Below the pieces are notes generated by a model that was not told the DNA's origin, did no database searches, and saw nothing but the letters and a program-made list of their open reading frames with translations. Made by a program: the position numbers and the translations under genes. Shown here piece by piece: positions 35,964-44,491 of a stretch of 64,000 nt of DNA. This DNA comes from Acidovorax radicis N35. GTDB lineage: Bacteria; Pseudomonadota; Gammaproteobacteria; Burkholderiales; Burkholderiaceae_C. How positions within the stretch are numbered: the first letter of the stretch is position 1; every line of letters starts with the position of its first letter. The stretch is taken from NCBI RefSeq assembly GCF_000204195.1, contig NZ_AFBG01000015.1:62001-126000 (forward strand), read 5' to 3'.

Positions 35964-37028
35964 ATGTTTCTAGAGGTCTCCCAACTCCAAGTGCACTACA
36001 CAGGCCGCCCCCATGCAGCGGTAGAAGGTGTCACGCTGGGCCTGCACGCAGGCGATATCGGTGTACTGATTGGCCCCTCGGGCTGCGGCAAGACGACCTT
36101 GCTGCGCGCTGTGGCGGGGCTGGAGCCCGTGACGGGCGGCGAGATCCGCCTGACCAAAAGTGTGGTCAGCAGCGCCACGCTGAGCGTGCCGCCCGAGCTG
36201 CGGCGCATTGGGATGGTGTTCCAGGACTACGCGCTGTTTCCGCACCTGTCCGTGGGCCGCAATGTGGCCTTTGGCATCCACCAGTTGCCCCGGGCCGAAC
36301 AGGCCGCGCGCGTGACCGAAGTGCTGCAGCTGGTGGGGCTGGAAGGCAGCGAGAACCGCTTTCCGCACGAGCTTTCCGGCGGGCAGCAGCAGCGCGTGGC
36401 ACTGGCGCGGGCCCTGGCACCGCGCCCCCAGCTCATGCTTCTGGACGAGCCTTTCTCCAACCTGGATGTGGACCTGCGCGAGCGCCTGGCGCACGAGGTG
36501 CGCGGCATTCTGAAAGCGGCAGGTGCCACGGCCCTGTTTGTGACGCACGACCAGTTCGAGGCGTTTGCCATTGGTGACGTGATTGGTGTGATGAACGAAG
36601 GCCACCTGCACCAGTGGGACGATGCGTACACGCTGTACCACCGCCCCGCCACGCGGTTTGTGGCCGACTTCATCGGCCACGGTGTGTTCGCCCCGGCTAC
36701 GCTGGTGCAGCGCGGCAACAACGTGGTGGCACAAACGCCGCTGGGCGAGCTGACCGACCTGGAAGAATGCCCCCTGCCCGGCAGCTACCCCGGTGGCGAA
36801 TGTGATGTGCTGCTGCGCGCCGATGACATCGTGCACGACGACCATGCCCCCGTGCAGGCGCAGATCGTGCGCAAGTCGTTCCGGGGTTCGGAGTTTCTGT
36901 ACACGCTGCGCCTGGCCAGTGGCCACACCGTGCTGGCCCACGTGCCCAGCCACCACGACCATGCCCTGGGCGAGTGGATCGGCATCCGCGCAGAGGTAGA
37001 CCATGTGGTGACCTTCCCCCGGGGATGA
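35964..37028 (+). CDS. fbpC: ferric-iron-type ABC transporter ATPase
   Basis: The 354-residue ATPase has Walker A GPSGCGKTT at about residues 36-44, LSGGQQQR near residue 137, Walker B LMLLDEPFSN near residue 158, and a C-terminal regulatory domain. The symbol is by analogy with FbpC; iron is not proven. It is divergent from the matching permease with the possible Fur site between. A repeat copy lies just after it. Confidence 0.85.
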   Translation: MFLEVSQLQVHYTGRPHAAVEGVTLGLHAGDIGVLIGPSGCGKTTLLRAVAGLEPVTGGEIRLTKSVVSSATLSVPPELRRIGMVFQDYALFPHLSVGRNVAFGIHQLPRAEQAARVTEVLQLVGLEGSENRFPHELSGGQQQRVALARALAPRPQLMLLDEPFSNLDVDLRERLAHEVRGILKAAGATALFVTHDQFEAFAIGDVIGVMNEGHLHQWDDAYTLYHRPATRFVADFIGHGVFAPATLVQRGNNVVAQTPLGELTDLEECPLPGSYPGGECDVLLRADDIVHDDHAPVQAQIVRKSFRGSEFLYTLRLASGHTVLAHVPSHHDHALGEWIGIRAEVDHVVTFPRG

Positions 37029-37046
37029 CGGTTCGAGAATTCGAAT

Positions 37047-37098
37047 AAAAATGGGCTCTAGCGCTTATCTACAAAGCGCGACAAGCTATCATTTTTGA
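37047..37098. repeat. dispersed palindrome, copy 2
   Basis: AAAATGGGCTCTAGCGCTT, a short loop and AAGCGC (37074-37079), then AGCTATCATTTTTGACA, correspond to copy 1 at 14.5 kb with a few mismatches in the outer stem. It separates convergent fbpC and the DCC gene. Confidence 0.65.
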
Positions 37099-37146
37099 CA
37101 ATCATCACCCCGTAGCCCATCGCAGCCACGCTGCCCTGGCACGCCA

Positions 37147-37536
37147 TCAATCCAGGAAACGCGCCGCGGTCTCTGGCGACGGCACCATGCAGGTGTCTGA
37201 CCGACCCCAGATCCGGTAGCGGTTGCGCGCCGCCCAGCGGTACAGCGCGTCGCGCACCGGTGCGGGCATCAGCCAGCCCACCCACGCAAGCCGCCAGGGC
37301 CAGTCCAGGGTGTGCAACACCTGTAGGATGGCGGCGGTGTGCTGCCAGCTGCGGTCGCCGTCAATGACCAGCAGGGTCTGCAAGCCATCCACCTTCAGCC
37401 CCGCCCGCGCCAGCAGTTGTTGCCCTGCCGCGCTCTGGATGGATGCAAACCGGATGCGCTGCGCAGGGTCGTGCCGCAGCAGAAACTGCACCCAACCGTT
37501 GCAGAGCAGGCACTGCCCATCAAACACCACAATCAT
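37147..37536 (-). CDS. DCC-family (DUF393) thiol-disulfide oxidoreductase-like protein
   Basis: The 129-residue protein begins with VVFDGQCLLCNGWVQFL, the DCC signature that includes CxxC, and has the thioredoxin-like length of the family. The start ATG at 37536 overlaps the stop of the DUF4166 gene by four bases (ATGA). Function is not known beyond the family; DCC and DUF4166 genes form a unit here. Confidence 0.85.
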   Translation of the reverse strand: MIVVFDGQCLLCNGWVQFLLRHDPAQRIRFASIQSAAGQQLLARAGLKVDGLQTLLVIDGDRSWQHTAAILQVLHTLDWPWRLAWVGWLMPAPVRDALYRWAARNRYRIWGRSDTCMVPSPETAARFLD

Positions 37537-38093
37537 GCAGAAGCCCCCGCCGATACAGCATCCGGTGGCACCATCAGGTGCCCCTGGTAGCGGACCACAC
37601 GCCCCACCCCCGGCACGGTGGCCTGCACATGAAAGTGGAGCGCATCGCCCACCCCGGTCTCCTCCGCCACCACCTGGGGGCGCAGCCACGCCGGGCAGGG
37701 TATGCCGCAAAAATGCAGCTGCTGCAGTTGCATCACCAGGCGCCCTTCGGTCTCGTGCAGCACAAATGTCAACCGCGCTGCCCCCAGATGCTCCACCACC
37801 CGGCCTGCCGCCCCGCGCAAGGTGGACTGCATGGTCTGCGCGGGAAAGTGGCGGGTCCACACCTCAGCATCCGGGCGCGCATCCAGCTCGAAGGAGATCG
37901 GCCCTTGCGCAGCACGCTGGGGCGCGCCCAGTGCGAGGGCCAGGACACGCGCCAGCCAGTTGGCGGGGGCATCCACCAGCACATGGCCCGACAAACGCTG
38001 TGGTCCCGACAACGCGTGAAACCGCGCCAATGCCGGCGTCAGACGCAGGTATGCGGGGCCCATGGCGCGCTGGTACAAGGACAAAGGGTGCAT
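37533..38093 (-). CDS. DUF4166 domain protein
   Basis: The 186-residue protein fits the DUF4166 family: it opens with PLSLYQRAMGPAYLRL, has SGPQRLSGHVLVDAP near residue 50 and WTRHFPAQTMQSTL near residue 90, and ends in a lipocalin-like beta-rich region. No function is known. The ATG at 38093 is chosen on length; a TTG at 38165 would add 24 residues. It is coupled to the DCC gene. Confidence 0.7.
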   Translation of the reverse strand: MHPLSLYQRAMGPAYLRLTPALARFHALSGPQRLSGHVLVDAPANWLARVLALALGAPQRAAQGPISFELDARPDAEVWTRHFPAQTMQSTLRGAAGRVVEHLGAARLTFVLHETEGRLVMQLQQLHFCGIPCPAWLRPQVVAEETGVGDALHFHVQATVPGVGRVVRYQGHLMVPPDAVSAGASA

Positions 38094-38165
38094 GTGATGG
38101 GGGCTGGGGAAGATCGCCTCAATGCAGTCTATCGCCTGCCACGCCAGCCACCCGACCGCCTGCAA

Positions 38166-38193
38166 GAAAGAAAAAGGCCGACATCAGTCGGCC
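38166..38193 (-). terminator. rho-independent terminator on the minus strand
   Basis: GGCCGAC (38176-38182) and GTCGGCC (38187-38193) form a 7-bp stem with a four-base loop. Read on the minus strand it is followed by TTTTTCTTTC. It lies about 200 bases downstream of the Yip1-like gene and just before the DUF4166 gene, so it ends the Yip1 message. Confidence 0.7.
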
Positions 38194-38221
38194 TGTCGGG
38201 TTGAACAGGGAGCCCCGCGCA

Positions 38222-38394
38222 CTCAGAGGCTGAGAGTTTTTTTAGCCGAGCCCGAAAGGCGCGCCAAAACGCCTCGGATCCAGGCGCAAAGCACAGCCAT
38301 AGCTCGGGCTATGGCGAGCATTTGCAACGACGATCCGGGGCTTTTTGACGTGCAGGGCGGGCATGGATATGGATAAAAGACTCTCAGCCTCTCA
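38222..38394. repeat. 170-bp nested inverted repeat, MITE-like
   Basis: Four nested inverse pairs share a centre near 38,306: ends CTxAGAGGCTGAGAGT (38222-38238, inverse at 38379-38394), AAAA/TTTT, CGGATC (38275-38280)/GATCCG (38332-38337), GCAAA/TTTGC, and GCCATAG (38296-38302)/CTATGGC (38309-38315). No coding sequence. The right end includes the stop codon of the Yip1-like gene. It looks like a miniature inverted-repeat element or a REP pair. Whether there are other copies cannot be seen from this window. Confidence 0.6.
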
Positions 38395-39624
38395 GGACTT
38401 GCCCTTGCGCTGCAAGCCTTCCAGGGCATTGAGGTCTACCTGCGACATGAAGCCCTGCAGCTCCTTGGCGCCCATGTTGTCACCCTCGATGCTGACCACC
38501 AGGCCGTTCTTCAGGATGGTCTTGAACTCGGCATGGCTGCCATCCTTTTCGTAGCGCTGGTGCAGGGTGCGGCCGCCTTCCTGCCAGGTCTTCTCGGCGC
38601 TGGTCTTGTCTTCCTTTTCGCCCTGGGCCATGCCCATGGCCATCACCGCCACCTGCCCCAGGCCCCCGATGTCTACGATCTCCAGGCGCACCTGCCGGGT
38701 ATCGTTGCCGTATTGCGCACTGGCCTGGCTGGTGGGCAGGCCCAGGGCCGCGCCGTCCTGCACATCAAAGCCCGTGCGCGGCAGGCCTGCCAGCTTTTCT
38801 GGCAGCGCCCCCTTGAGCGATTGCGCGGCAATGGCCTGGCCTCCACCGAACGCTCCTGCAGCCGCCTTGGCCGCATTGCCAGCGGCGGCGGCGATGGCGG
38901 CGGGGTCCTGGCTCTTTTGGGCTTCTTCCATCTTGCGGGCGGCCTCTTCCATCTTCTTGCCCGCGGCCTCCAGGCCGGCGGTGTCGATGGAGACCTTGCC
39001 ACCCGGCGTGTTCATGGTGATGGAAGGTGCATCGGCCCCGCCAAACATCGCACCGCCACGGGGCAGGAAAAGCGCACTGACGGCACCGATGATCACCCCC
39101 ATCACGATGGCCGCGATGATGACCACCACGGTGTAGACCACCGACTTCTCGGGGATGTTCTTCATGAGCACCGGCAGGCCGGTGTAGAGCAGGTAGATGG
39201 AGTACAGCGCCGCCAGCAGGCCCAGCATGGCCAGCGCGGGCAGCAGGCTGAACACCCCACCCAGCATCGCGGCCGTGCTGGCGTACACCGCCACCTTCAG
39301 CGCCTGGATGGGACTCTTCTGGCCGCCAAACGTGGGGGCCAGCGCGTCGATGATGAGCCCGAGCACAAACACCCCCACCAGGCTCAGCACATACGACACC
39401 ACCATGTTCACCAACCCGGCGACGAAGGGCGTGCGGATGGTGACGCCAAAGCCCCCAAAACCAATCAGCGACATGCCGATGAATCCACAGACCGCCGGAA
39501 TGGCAGCCAGGACCATGGCGTAGCGGGTGAACAGGGTTGCGACATCGGTGCTTTCCGTGTCGATGGTGGCCCAGGTCTCCTTGGGTTGCAAAAGAATGCT
39601 CTTGGCGCGCTCAATCAGGTTCAT
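38392..39624 (-). CDS. Yip1-family membrane protein with long C-terminal domain
   Basis: The 410-residue protein opens with MNLIERAKSILLQPKETW, the start typical of bacterial Yip1 proteins, then has five hydrophobic segments up to about residue 185. An Ala/Lys/Glu-rich helical stretch (about 210-260) leads to a soluble C-terminal domain of about 140 residues. The ATG at 39624 has GGGAGG six bases upstream. Role unknown. Its stop falls inside the inverted repeat element. Confidence 0.75.
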   Translation of the reverse strand: MNLIERAKSILLQPKETWATIDTESTDVATLFTRYAMVLAAIPAVCGFIGMSLIGFGGFGVTIRTPFVAGLVNMVVSYVLSLVGVFVLGLIIDALAPTFGGQKSPIQALKVAVYASTAAMLGGVFSLLPALAMLGLLAALYSIYLLYTGLPVLMKNIPEKSVVYTVVVIIAAIVMGVIIGAVSALFLPRGGAMFGGADAPSITMNTPGGKVSIDTAGLEAAGKKMEEAARKMEEAQKSQDPAAIAAAAGNAAKAAAGAFGGGQAIAAQSLKGALPEKLAGLPRTGFDVQDGAALGLPTSQASAQYGNDTRQVRLEIVDIGGLGQVAVMAMGMAQGEKEDKTSAEKTWQEGGRTLHQRYEKDGSHAEFKTILKNGLVVSIEGDNMGAKELQGFMSQVDLNALEGLQRKGKS

Positions 39625-39831
39625 GGTGCCCTCCCGGCAGTGTTGGCGGGCCTGCAAGCGCTTTTGCGTGCGCTGGCAGGCCGAAAGACGCGGACGATAC
39701 GGGAAATTGCGTGGCATTGAGACCGGATGTGCAACCCACGCGGCTGCAAACGTGGAATATGCACGCTTTTGCCCACCAAGGCCACCTTGGCGGGCACCAC
39801 CGGCCAACCCGGGATGCACCCAGCCGGCGAC
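39625..39831. promoter_or_regulatory. 207-base gap between plsC and the Yip1-like gene
   Basis: Noncoding. Near its left side is the hairpin CCAAGG, CCA, CCTTGG at about 39777-39791, which may end the plsC message on the minus strand although it lacks a T-run. The promoter of the Yip1-like gene should lie here; no clear hexamers were found. Confidence 0.4.
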
Positions 39832-40569
39832 TCAGGCGTTCCGCAACCGATCGACGGTATCGTGCAGGTGCTGCGTCCAGGTGCGGCGGTCACGCTCGCC
39901 CGCGCGCTCGGGTGGGCCGTAATGCACCACGGCCTCGATGGGGGGCGCGCACAGCGTGCGCCAGATCGAGCCCACCAGGGTTTCGTCGCCGATGTAGCTG
40001 GGTGCAAAACTGGTGGCGCCCGTCGCCTTGTCGGCAAAACGCAGGCCCACGGGCTGCACCGGCGCCTGCGCCACCACGGCGGCCTGCAGCAGGTTGGCAT
40101 GGAAGGGCAGCATCTCGCGGCCGTCGCCCGTGGTGCCTTCGGGGAACACGGCCAGCACCTCGCCACGCTCCAGCGCCTCCTGCATGGACCGCACCATGCG
40201 CAGTGCGTCGCGGCGCGAGCTGCGCTCGATATAGAGCGTGCCCGCAGCCGTGGCCAGGGTACCAATCAGCGGCCAGCCCTGCACGTCCGATTTGGACACA
40301 AAGCGGCAATGCCGCGCCGCGTGCATCACGGGGATGTCGAGCCACGAGATGTGGTTGGCCACCAGCATCACCGGCCCGGTGAGCGGCGGCTGACCCTGAA
40401 TGCGCAGGCTGATGCCGAGGTGCGCCAATAGCTGCAGCGACCACACCTGCACCCGGGCATGCTGCTGGTCCGGCGTGAGCGCCGGGAAACGCAGCGCCAC
40501 GATGGCCAGACCCTTGGCAATGTGGCCCAGCAGGCGCAGCAGGCGCCAGCTGGCGCGCAAAGACTTCAC
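39832..40569 (-). CDS. plsC: 1-acyl-sn-glycerol-3-phosphate acyltransferase
   Basis: The 245-residue membrane-associated enzyme adds the second acyl chain in phosphatidic acid synthesis. The H(x4)D motif is His73-Asp78 (NHISWLD), the PEGT motif is FPEGTTGDG near residue 141, with an N-terminal membrane helix. The start is GTG at 40569, with GAGAGG seven bases upstream. It follows pyrC' by 27 bases. Confidence 0.9.
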   Translation of the reverse strand: MKSLRASWRLLRLLGHIAKGLAIVALRFPALTPDQQHARVQVWSLQLLAHLGISLRIQGQPPLTGPVMLVANHISWLDIPVMHAARHCRFVSKSDVQGWPLIGTLATAAGTLYIERSSRRDALRMVRSMQEALERGEVLAVFPEGTTGDGREMLPFHANLLQAAVVAQAPVQPVGLRFADKATGATSFAPSYIGDETLVGSIWRTLCAPPIEAVVHYGPPERAGERDRRTWTQHLHDTVDRLRNA

Positions 40570-40596
40570 CGCAGTGCCTCTCCGCGCCGCACGTGC

Positions 40597-41892
40597 TTAG
40601 GCGCGGTCAAAGGCCACTTGGCCGCCCACCAGCGTCATGCGCACGCGGCCGGGCAGTTCATAGCCTGAGAATGGCGTGTGTTTGCCCTGGCTGCACAGCG
40701 CGTCGTCCTGCACGATCCAAGAGACTTGTGGGTCGAGGATGCACAGGTCACCCACGCCGCCTTCCACGATCTGGCCCACGCTGGCCTGCAAGGTGCCCAG
40801 GGCGTTGCCCAGCACGCGCGCAGGTTCGGACGTAACCGTAGCCAGCGCGCGCTGCAGCGGCACGCCGCTGTCCTGCGACCACTTGAGGGCCAGGCTCAGC
40901 AGCAGCTCCAGCCCCGTGGCACCGGGCTCGGCCTCGGCAAAGGGCAGCGTCTTGGCGTCTTCATCAACAGGAGTGTGGTCGGACACCAGCGCATCGACGG
41001 TGCCATCCAGCAGCGCCGCGCTCAGGGCATCGCGGTCGCGCTGCTGGCGCAGTGGGGGCGTCAGGCGCGCGCGGCTGTCGAAGAAGCCAATGTCGTTTTC
41101 GGTCAGGTGCAGCGTGTTGATGCTGATGTCGCAGGTCACCTGGAGGCCCTCGGCCTTGGCCCGGCGCACCAGCTCGACACCGGCCGCGCTGCTGAGGCGG
41201 CACAGGTGCACACGCGCACCGGTGGTCTTGAGCAGCTCGAAGATGGTATGCAGCGCAATGGTCTCGGCTGCCACGGGCACGCCCGACAAGCCCAGGCGCG
41301 TGGCCAGCGCACCGCTGGCCGCCACGCCTTTGCCCAGGTGCATCTCCTGCGGACGCAGCCACACGGTGTAGCCAAAGGTGGCGGCGTACTGCAGCGCACG
41401 CTGCAGCACCTGGGTGCTGGCCAGGGGCACCTCGGCCTGGCCGAAGCCCACGCAGCCCGATTCGGTCAACTCGGCCATCTCGGTCAGCACCTCGCCGGCG
41501 AGGCCACGCGTGAGCGCACCCAGCGGGAACAGGCGCGACTGGTGCAGCTTCTCGGCACGGAACTTGAGCATCTCCACCAAGCCCGGCTCGTCGAGCACGG
41601 GGTCGGTGTCGGGCGGGCACACCAGGCTGGTCACGCCCCCGGCCACTGCGGCGGCCATCTCGGATTCGAGCATGCCTTCGTGCTCATGGCCGGGCTCACG
41701 CAGGCGCGCGGCCAGGTCCACCAGGCCGGGCAGCACGATGCAGCCCGTGGCGTCCACCACGCGCTTGGGCGCAAAGTCGGGCGGCACGCGGTTGACGCCG
41801 ACGATGCGGCCCGCCGCGATGGCGATGTCGCAGGTCTGGTCGAGGCCCGAAGCGGGGTCGATCACACGGCCGTTCTGGATCAGTATCTTCAT
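40597..41892 (-). CDS. pyrC: dihydroorotase-like protein without metal ligands (PyrC')
   Basis: The 431-residue protein has the length and fold pattern of class I dihydroorotase but the expected HxH after the first strand is replaced by DLAARLREPG at residues 59-68. The later metal positions also lack His: CDISINTLHLTEND instead of a THH-type segment and SDHTPVDEDAK instead of DHAPH. In Pseudomonas an inactive PyrC' is the structural partner of PyrB in the ATCase dodecamer. The position downstream of pyrB fits the same role, and an active DHOase should be encoded elsewhere. A repeat copy is in the gap to pyrB. Confidence 0.85.
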   Translation of the reverse strand: MKILIQNGRVIDPASGLDQTCDIAIAAGRIVGVNRVPPDFAPKRVVDATGCIVLPGLVDLAARLREPGHEHEGMLESEMAAAVAGGVTSLVCPPDTDPVLDEPGLVEMLKFRAEKLHQSRLFPLGALTRGLAGEVLTEMAELTESGCVGFGQAEVPLASTQVLQRALQYAATFGYTVWLRPQEMHLGKGVAASGALATRLGLSGVPVAAETIALHTIFELLKTTGARVHLCRLSSAAGVELVRRAKAEGLQVTCDISINTLHLTENDIGFFDSRARLTPPLRQQRDRDALSAALLDGTVDALVSDHTPVDEDAKTLPFAEAEPGATGLELLLSLALKWSQDSGVPLQRALATVTSEPARVLGNALGTLQASVGQIVEGGVGDLCILDPQVSWIVQDDALCSQGKHTPFSGYELPGRVRMTLVGGQVAFDRA

Positions 41893-41901
41893 GATTTCAA
41901 G

Positions 41902-41960
41902 CCAAATTGGCTGTTAGCGCTTATTGAATAAGCGCTAACAGCTATGAAAACAGGAGTATT
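41902..41960. repeat. dispersed palindrome, copy 3 (16-bp perfect stem)
   Basis: GCTGTTAGCGCTTATT (41910-41925) and its exact inverse (41927-41942) are separated by one base, followed by GAAAACAGGAGTATTCAT. It lies between pyrB and pyrC' on the transcribed strand and could cause partial termination. Confidence 0.75.
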
Positions 41961-41971
41961 CATTCCGGGCT

Positions 41972-42934
41972 TCATGCCTCATTGCCGGCAACGATGGACA
42001 TGACGGCCATGCGCACGGCAATGCCAAACGTGACCTGCGGCAAGATCACGCTCTGCTTGCCATCGACCACAGCGGAGTCAATCTCGACCCCCCGGTTGAT
42101 GGGGCCGGGGTGCATGACGATGGCGTCGGGCTTGGCCAGCTGCAGCTTTTCCTGCGTGAGGCCAAAGCTCTTGAAATACTCCTGGCTCGACGGCAGCAGT
42201 GCACCGCTCATGCGCTCGTTCTGCAGGCGCAGCGTGATGATCACGTCCGCGTCCTTGATGCCTTCTTCGAGCGTGTGGCACACACGCACGCCCATCTGCG
42301 CCATGTCCGACGGCACCAGGGTGCGTGGGCCCACCACACGCACTTCGGCGCAGCCCAGCGTGGTCAGGCCGTGGATGTCGGAGCGCGCCACGCGCGAGTG
42401 CAGCACATCGCCCACGATGGCCACCGTGAGGTTGCTGAAGTCCTTCTTGTAGTGGCGGATGGTGTACATGTCCAGCAGCCCCTGCGTGGGGTGGGCATGG
42501 CGGCCATCGCCCGCGTTGATCACGTGCACATGGGGCGCCACATGCTGGGCGATGAGGTAGGGTGCGCCCGATTCGCTGTGCCGCACCACGAAGATGTCGG
42601 CCGCCATGGCCGACAGGTTGGCGATGGTGTCCAGCAGCGACTCGCCCTTGCTGGCCGAGCTGCGCGCGATGTCGAGGTTGATCACGTCGGCCGACAGGCG
42701 CTTGGCGGCGATCTCGAACGTGGTGCGCGTGCGCGTGCTGTTCTCGAAGAACAGGTTGAACACGCTCTTGCCGCGCAGGAGCGGCACCTTCTTGACCTCG
42801 CGGTCGTTGACGCTGACGAAGTTTGCAGCCGTGTCGAGGATGTGCGTGACGATGTCGCGCGGCAGGCCCTCGATGGACAGCAGATGGATGAGTTCGCCGT
42901 TGCCGTTGAGTTGGGGGTTGCGCTTCTTCAGCAC
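41972..42934 (-). CDS. pyrB: aspartate carbamoyltransferase catalytic subunit
   Basis: The 320-residue cytoplasmic enzyme joins carbamoyl phosphate and aspartate in pyrimidine synthesis. The carbamoyl-phosphate site STRTRT is at residues 66-71, with HPTQGLLD near residue 146 and the aspartate-side segment LRLQNERM. The start is GTG at 42934, two bases after the pyrR stop. It should assemble with the inactive PyrC'. Confidence 0.93.
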   Translation of the reverse strand: MLKKRNPQLNGNGELIHLLSIEGLPRDIVTHILDTAANFVSVNDREVKKVPLLRGKSVFNLFFENSTRTRTTFEIAAKRLSADVINLDIARSSASKGESLLDTIANLSAMAADIFVVRHSESGAPYLIAQHVAPHVHVINAGDGRHAHPTQGLLDMYTIRHYKKDFSNLTVAIVGDVLHSRVARSDIHGLTTLGCAEVRVVGPRTLVPSDMAQMGVRVCHTLEEGIKDADVIITLRLQNERMSGALLPSSQEYFKSFGLTQEKLQLAKPDAIVMHPGPINRGVEIDSAVVDGKQSVILPQVTFGIAVRMAVMSIVAGNEA

Positions 42935-42936
42935 GG

Positions 42937-43458
42937 TCAGGCCTCTTTGACTTGGAAGTGGAAGGTACCGCTGTCGTCGCGCGCCAGCGCCAGCGACTGG
43001 GTGGCAGGCAAGGCCACACGTGCAGCCGCAAAGTCGGCCTGCACGGGCAGCTCGCGCCCGCCCCGGTCCACCAGCACGGCCAGGCGCACGCTGGCGGGGC
43101 GGCCATAGTCGAACAGCTCGTTGAGCACGGCGCGGATGGTGCGGCCGGTGTAGAGCACGTCGTCAAGCACCAGCACATCGGCACCGTTCACGTCGAACGG
43201 TAGCGCGGTCTGCGCGCTGGCCGACAGGCCACGCTGGGCAAAGTCGTCACGGTGCATCACTGACGACAGCACGCCAGCGGGCCCTTCCAGGCCCAGGTCT
43301 TTTTGCAAGCGCTCCGCCAGCCAGGCGCCGCCCGAGGCAATGCCCGCCAGGCGCGTGGTGGGTGTGAGCATGCTGCGCACGCCGCGCAACAGTTCGCGGT
43401 ACAGCGCTTCGGCATCGAGCACGAGGCTGCCAGAAGCTGCAGGAGAGGGGTTGCTCAT
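42937..43458 (-). CDS. pyrR: pyrimidine operon regulator / uracil phosphoribosyltransferase
   Basis: The 173-residue protein has the PRPP-binding motif [13 protein letters not shown] at residues 95-107, and family features around [10 protein letters not shown] and SSVMHRDDF. Family members bind UMP and regulate pyr genes or act as UPRTase; in betaproteobacteria regulation by attenuation is not certain. It overlaps ruvX by four bases (ATGA). Confidence 0.92.
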   Translation of the reverse strand: MSNPSPAASGSLVLDAEALYRELLRGVRSMLTPTTRLAGIASGGAWLAERLQKDLGLEGPAGVLSSVMHRDDFAQRGLSASAQTALPFDVNGADVLVLDDVLYTGRTIRAVLNELFDYGRPASVRLAVLVDRGGRELPVQADFAAARVALPATQSLALARDDSGTFHFQVKEA

Positions 43459-43874
43459 GGAAGATTCCTCAAAAACTGTTCCAGGATGATGCAGGCCGAC
43501 GCAGCGTCGGCATCCTTGGCACCACCCGCGATGGCCTCGGTGGTGCTATAGCGCTCGTCCACCTCGAACACCTGCAAACCAAACCGCCCACGCAACTGGC
43601 GGCCGAACTTGAGCGCGCGCTCGGTGTTCTCGTGGCTCGCGCCGTCCGGGTGGTAGGGCACGCCGATCACCAGTGCGTCGGGTTGCCATTCCTTGATGCG
43701 CTGCGCCACCTGCACAAAACGGGCATCGCCCTCGGCCTTGATGGTGGCCTGCGGCGTGGCGCTGCGCAGCATGCGGTTGCCCGTGGCCACGCCCGTGCGC
43801 TTGAGGCCAAAATCGAAAGCAAGAAAGGTCTGGAAATGCGCAGGAACGGCTGGCTGAGCGGGCAAGCCGGTCAT
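43455..43874 (-). CDS. ruvX: RuvX/YqgF-type Holliday junction resolvase-like nuclease
   Basis: The 139-residue protein of RNase H fold has the first acidic motif in LAFDFGLKRTGVA (residues 16-28), VIGVPYHPDG near residue 72 and DERYSTTEA near 104. Family members process the 5' end of pre-16S rRNA. It overlaps yqgE and pyrR at ATGA junctions. Confidence 0.92.
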   Translation of the reverse strand: MTGLPAQPAVPAHFQTFLAFDFGLKRTGVATGNRMLRSATPQATIKAEGDARFVQVAQRIKEWQPDALVIGVPYHPDGASHENTERALKFGRQLRGRFGLQVFEVDERYSTTEAIAGGAKDADAASACIILEQFLRNLP

Positions 43875-44470
43875 GCGTGCCCCGCCTCGGGCGACAGCAT
43901 CCAGGCCTTGAGGCCCAGCAGCGCCAGGGCGCGGTCGTAGCGCTCGGGCACAGGGGTGTCGAAGATCACCGAGAGGTCAGCCGCCACGGTGAGCCAGGCG
44001 TTTTCGGCCAGTTCGGATTCGAGCTGCCCCTCGCCCCACGACGAATAGCCCAGCGTGATGAGCACGCGGCGGGGGCCTGCGCCCGTGGACAGCGCTTCGA
44101 GTACGTCCTTGGAAGTGGTCATCTCCAGCCCGCCGGGGATGGTCATGGTGGAGGCATAGACCGATTCATCGGTTTCGACCCTGTCAACGAGCATGGGCTC
44201 GTGCAGCACAAAGCCGCGCTCGATCTGCACCGGGCCGCCTTGGAACACGGGCTCCTTGGTGAGGTCTTCACGCCGCAAGGACAGGTCCACCTTGTCAAAA
44301 AGGCCTTTGAGGGTGATGTCCGAAGGCTTGTTGATGATGAGGCCGAGTGCACCGCGTTCGCTGTGCTCGCACAGGTAAACGACGCTGCGCGAGAAAGACT
44401 CATCTTCCAGACCGGGCATCGCGATCAGGAAGTGATGCGTCAGGTTGATGGGCGCAGAATCGAAAGACAT
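43871..44470 (-). CDS. yqgE: YqgE/AlgH-family protein
   Basis: The 199-residue protein is of the DUF179 family: opening FLIAMPGLEDESFSRSVVYL, GALGLIINKP, VFQGGPV and LGYSSWGEGQLESELAENAW. The molecular role is not known. It is first in the unit yqgE-ruvX-pyrR-pyrB-pyrC'-plsC and divergent from the photolyase with only 21 bases between starts. Confidence 0.9.
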   Translation of the reverse strand: MSFDSAPINLTHHFLIAMPGLEDESFSRSVVYLCEHSERGALGLIINKPSDITLKGLFDKVDLSLRREDLTKEPVFQGGPVQIERGFVLHEPMLVDRVETDESVYASTMTIPGGLEMTTSKDVLEALSTGAGPRRVLITLGYSSWGEGQLESELAENAWLTVAADLSVIFDTPVPERYDRALALLGLKAWMLSPEAGHA

Positions 44471-44491
44471 CCGGCAATTTTAACGGTGAAC

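Noticed and set aside
38222-38243. CTCAG/CTGAG hairpin with T7 as a plus-strand terminator
   Set aside because: No plus-strand gene lies upstream within reach; it is better explained as one end of the nested inverted repeat.
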